A stretch of DNA of 64,000 nt from Giesbergeria anulus (GTDB taxonomy: Bacteria; Pseudomonadota; Gammaproteobacteria; Burkholderiales; Burkholderiaceae_C): assembly GCF_900111115.1 (NCBI RefSeq), contig NZ_FOGD01000010.1, positions 1 through 64,000 on the forward strand, in the 5' to 3' direction. The notes under the pieces are model-generated. The model had not been told where the DNA came from. It made no database searches and saw only the letters and a list, made by a program, of their open reading frames with translations. Positions 63,001-64,000 of the stretch are shown one piece after another; within the stretch, counting starts at the first letter, position 1, and every line of letters begins with the position of its first letter. A program made the position numbers and the translations under genes.

Positions 63001-64000
63001 ACGGCCTTGGCCCGCATCGGTATAGCGCAGGCGCACATTGCCACCGGGCCAGTGCAAGCCATCGTCGGTAACGAACTGCAAATTTTGCGTGTGCAACTCT
63101 AGCTTACCGTTGAGTTGGCGGCCCCCCAAGCGCCCTTGCAACATGGGCAGCACCAAGGGCATTAACCCCGGCGCAGTGGTAGCTTGCACATCTGCCAGCG
63201 CTACATCGGCCACACCGCCCATGAGCTGGCCGCGCTCTATATCGAACCAAGCGCGCAAGGCTCCTTGGCCTTGGGTGACATCCATCCCTAAGTCAAGGTG
63301 ATGGCGCAGGTGCGAGACGTCTACCCGCGCAAAATTGGCAAACAACTGGCCGCTCCACTGCCGCCAGCCTGCGCTGCGGCCCAGCAAAAAAGGCTGACGA
63401 AAGCGCCCAACGATGCTAAAGCGCTGGCCCCATTCTGGCGGGGGCGTGGCGTCTAGGCGCAGTTGGTGCCGCCAAGCACCATTGCGCAGCACCACGCTCA
63501 CATCTTGCAAGGCCAGTGGCGGTGCGCCGCGCACTTCATCTGTCCAGTGCAGGCTGCCGCCCTGCACCACCACCTCGGGCTGAGAGAACAGCCAATCGGC
63601 CCCAGCGCTATCGGTGGTGCTGGTGTCGGGCAGGGCCAAGCCTGCCACCCACAGACGCCCATCGGCAGTCCGGCGTACCTGTAGCTGCGGCTGCTCGATA
63701 TACAGTTGTTCAAACCCCAGCCGCCACAATGAGCGCGGCGACAGCGCCAGCACCACGCGTGGCAAGCGCAGCGCTGGGCGCTGCTGGGCGTCTAACACCA
63801 CCACCTCGCGCAACTCAATGGATGGCACCAGCCAGCCCCGGCGGTCAGCGGCTACGGCACCAATCTGCACCGTGGTGCCCAGCATCTGGCTGGCCTGTTC
63901 TTGCAGCGGCACACGGTAATCACTAATTCGCGGCACAATCCAACCGTGCAGCACGGCCCAAGCCAGCACCAGCAGCAGCACTGCCAGCAGACACAAACGC
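60007..64000 (-). CDS. YhdP/AsmA-like family protein (5' end outside window)
   Basis: A very large protein, at least 1331 codons visible, of the YhdP/TIGR02099 (AsmA-like) family. Members span the envelope and are implicated in phospholipid transport to the outer membrane. An N-terminal TM (LLLVLAWAVLHGWIVPRISD) is near the window end. The C-terminal part contains GIPSQPDYPSMTGQIHLDLE, LPRRLNLDFRDVFSDGFAFD and AINPVVGLGSFLAQVFLRGP. Its stop overlaps the kinase start (ATGA). The true start is beyond 64000. Confidence 0.9.
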   Translation of the reverse strand, partial: RLCLLAVLLLVLAWAVLHGWIVPRISDYRVPLQEQASQMLGTTVQIGAVAADRRGWLVPSIELREVVVLDAQQRPALRLPRVVLALSPRSLWRLGFEQLYIEQPQLQVRRTADGRLWVAGLALPDTSTTDSAGADWLFSQPEVVVQGGSLHWTDEVRGAPPLALQDVSVVLRNGAWRHQLRLDATPPPEWGQRFSIVGRFRQPFLLGRSAGWRQWSGQLFANFARVDVSHLRHHLDLGMDVTQGQGALRAWFDIERGQLMGGVADVALADVQATTAPGLMPLVLPMLQGRLGGRQLNGKLELHTQNLQFVTDDGLHWPGGNVRLRYTDAGQGRLAEGELQADRLDLAALARIATRLPLPASAHSALQTYAPEGLVDVLQARWQGSPDDLHSYHLRSQVRGLALAAAPALPGQGLAPDAPLGLRGANVEVEMTQAGGKASVLISDGALVLPGVFEDPWLPLQQLSSTVRWQVAQEQLAVQVDNTRFANADAQGTLRASWRTSDPARSGSRSRFPGVLDLSGNLSRADGTRVHRYLPLAIPAEARHYVRDAVVAGSSNHVDFRVRGDLHDMPFNDPRQGEFRIAAQVQGVTYAYVPAHLQTAGELPWPALTGLAGELVFERSSMRVQGASGGFAGLQQTRLSQVQAHIPDLSHTVVAVSAQAKGPLPELLGFLRDSPVQGLMGNALAQASGSGIANLHLKLGLPIDALHQAKVQGRVVLAGNEVRITPSTPLLSRARGAVEFTENSFALRNVQAQALGGEVRLEGGMRPPPAGASVDPSALQLHAHGSVSAAGLQQAPELGLLAQLAHHASGTAPYTLALTLHRDIPQFLIESNLQGMALHLPAPLGKPPESTVPLRLETKLLAAPPVPDAPLHEQLSVQWGALGQVQYVRDISGPQPKVLRGSIALGLPADEAPALPAQGVAANVQLPQLDTDAWEAAWAAMPGASAAAGASSVAPDLDYLPQTLALRARELTVQGRTLHNVVAGGSQQGGVWQVNLEADQLSGYAQYRPGAEGRLFARLARLKLPQSTPAQVESLLDAQPGHLPALDIVVDNFELHEHHLGRLKVQASNRSGNGAASEWRLQQLALDMPEATFNASGNWALLGVAPNIPRPLRRTALNFTLDIRDAGQLLTRLGMADVVRQGQGRMAGQVAWRGIPSQPDYPSMTGQIHLDLETGQFLKAEPGLAKLLSVLSLQSLPRRLNLDFRDVFSDGFAFDFVRGDVRIEQGVATSNNLQMKGVNAAVLMEGSANIQHETQNLHVVVVPEINAMTASLVATAINPVVGLGSFLAQVFLRGPLMAAATQEFRIDGSWADPQVSRIPRQSKPAAEAGP

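Noticed and set aside
62206-63102. 298-codon ORF opposite the yhdP-like gene
   Set aside because: Shadow of the long yhdP-like frame. Composition follows the third-codon bias of the other strand.

Overview
The window looks like a chromosomal segment of a betaproteobacterium, most likely Comamonadaceae. The basis is the str operon order (rpsL-rpsG-fusA-tuf), the protein sequences of HemB, CcoG, YhdP, Pap and TauABC, a PTS phosphorelay without a visible sugar permease, and the high GC of the core genes. Several islands are clearly more AT-rich than the rest. No tRNA, rRNA or CRISPR array was seen.

Layout. 1-8707: str operon, a PBP5-type carboxypeptidase, a hydrolase, a ferredoxin-like protein, a VanZ-like protein, hemJ and hemB. 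8718-14011: accessory island A. 14001-20113: housekeeping genes (cytochromes, thioredoxin-like protein, EIIA-HPr-EI, mltA). 20324-38719: mixed genes (cytochrome c peroxidase, two chemoreceptors, tauABC, pap, cobalamin adenosyltransferase, D-lactate dehydrogenase, a MocR regulator) with a short relic, island C, at about 36640-36865. 38722-52500: ccoG, comM, two GspE/PilB-type ATPases with an IS200/IS605 element beside the first, an MBL-fold hydrolase, an HPF-like gene, slyX and corA. 52501-57921: accessory island B, inverted relative to A. 57932-64000: a sensor kinase coupled to a YhdP/AsmA-like gene that runs off the window.

Main result. Islands A and B share one architecture that I cannot match to a named system. 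Each has a two-gene module: a protein of about 80-87 aa followed by a 366-375 aa protein with an HTH_36-like N-terminus. The module is preceded by a leader that folds the same way in both copies: a long closing stem, a hairpin with a GNRA tetraloop that covaries, a second CCGG hairpin, and an alternative stem using the 3' arm of the closing stem. Upstream is a conserved terminator-like hairpin. Pointing the opposite way is a conserved promoter (17-nt spacer) and a site resembling an integron attI. Cassette-like genes follow: in B a minus-strand series with two good attC sites and two truncated ones, in A a DUF262-HNH gene whose stop codon lies in an attC-like R'' box. No integron integrase is visible, and the HTH module occupies the place where intI would be. 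Island C keeps only the hairpin and promoter parts.

Cargo and other points. The islands carry toxin-antitoxin-type and defence-type genes: a Panacea-domain antitoxin abutting an unrecognised 168-aa protein, an MqsA-like gene with an in-frame amber codon, a MazE-like antitoxin with a toxin remnant, and a GmrSD-like DUF262 protein. Outside the islands, notable features are a TnpB with an apparently relocated RuvC glutamate, a (TTCTGC)16 repeat inside a chemoreceptor gene, and a structured corA leader with a 7-codon ORF.
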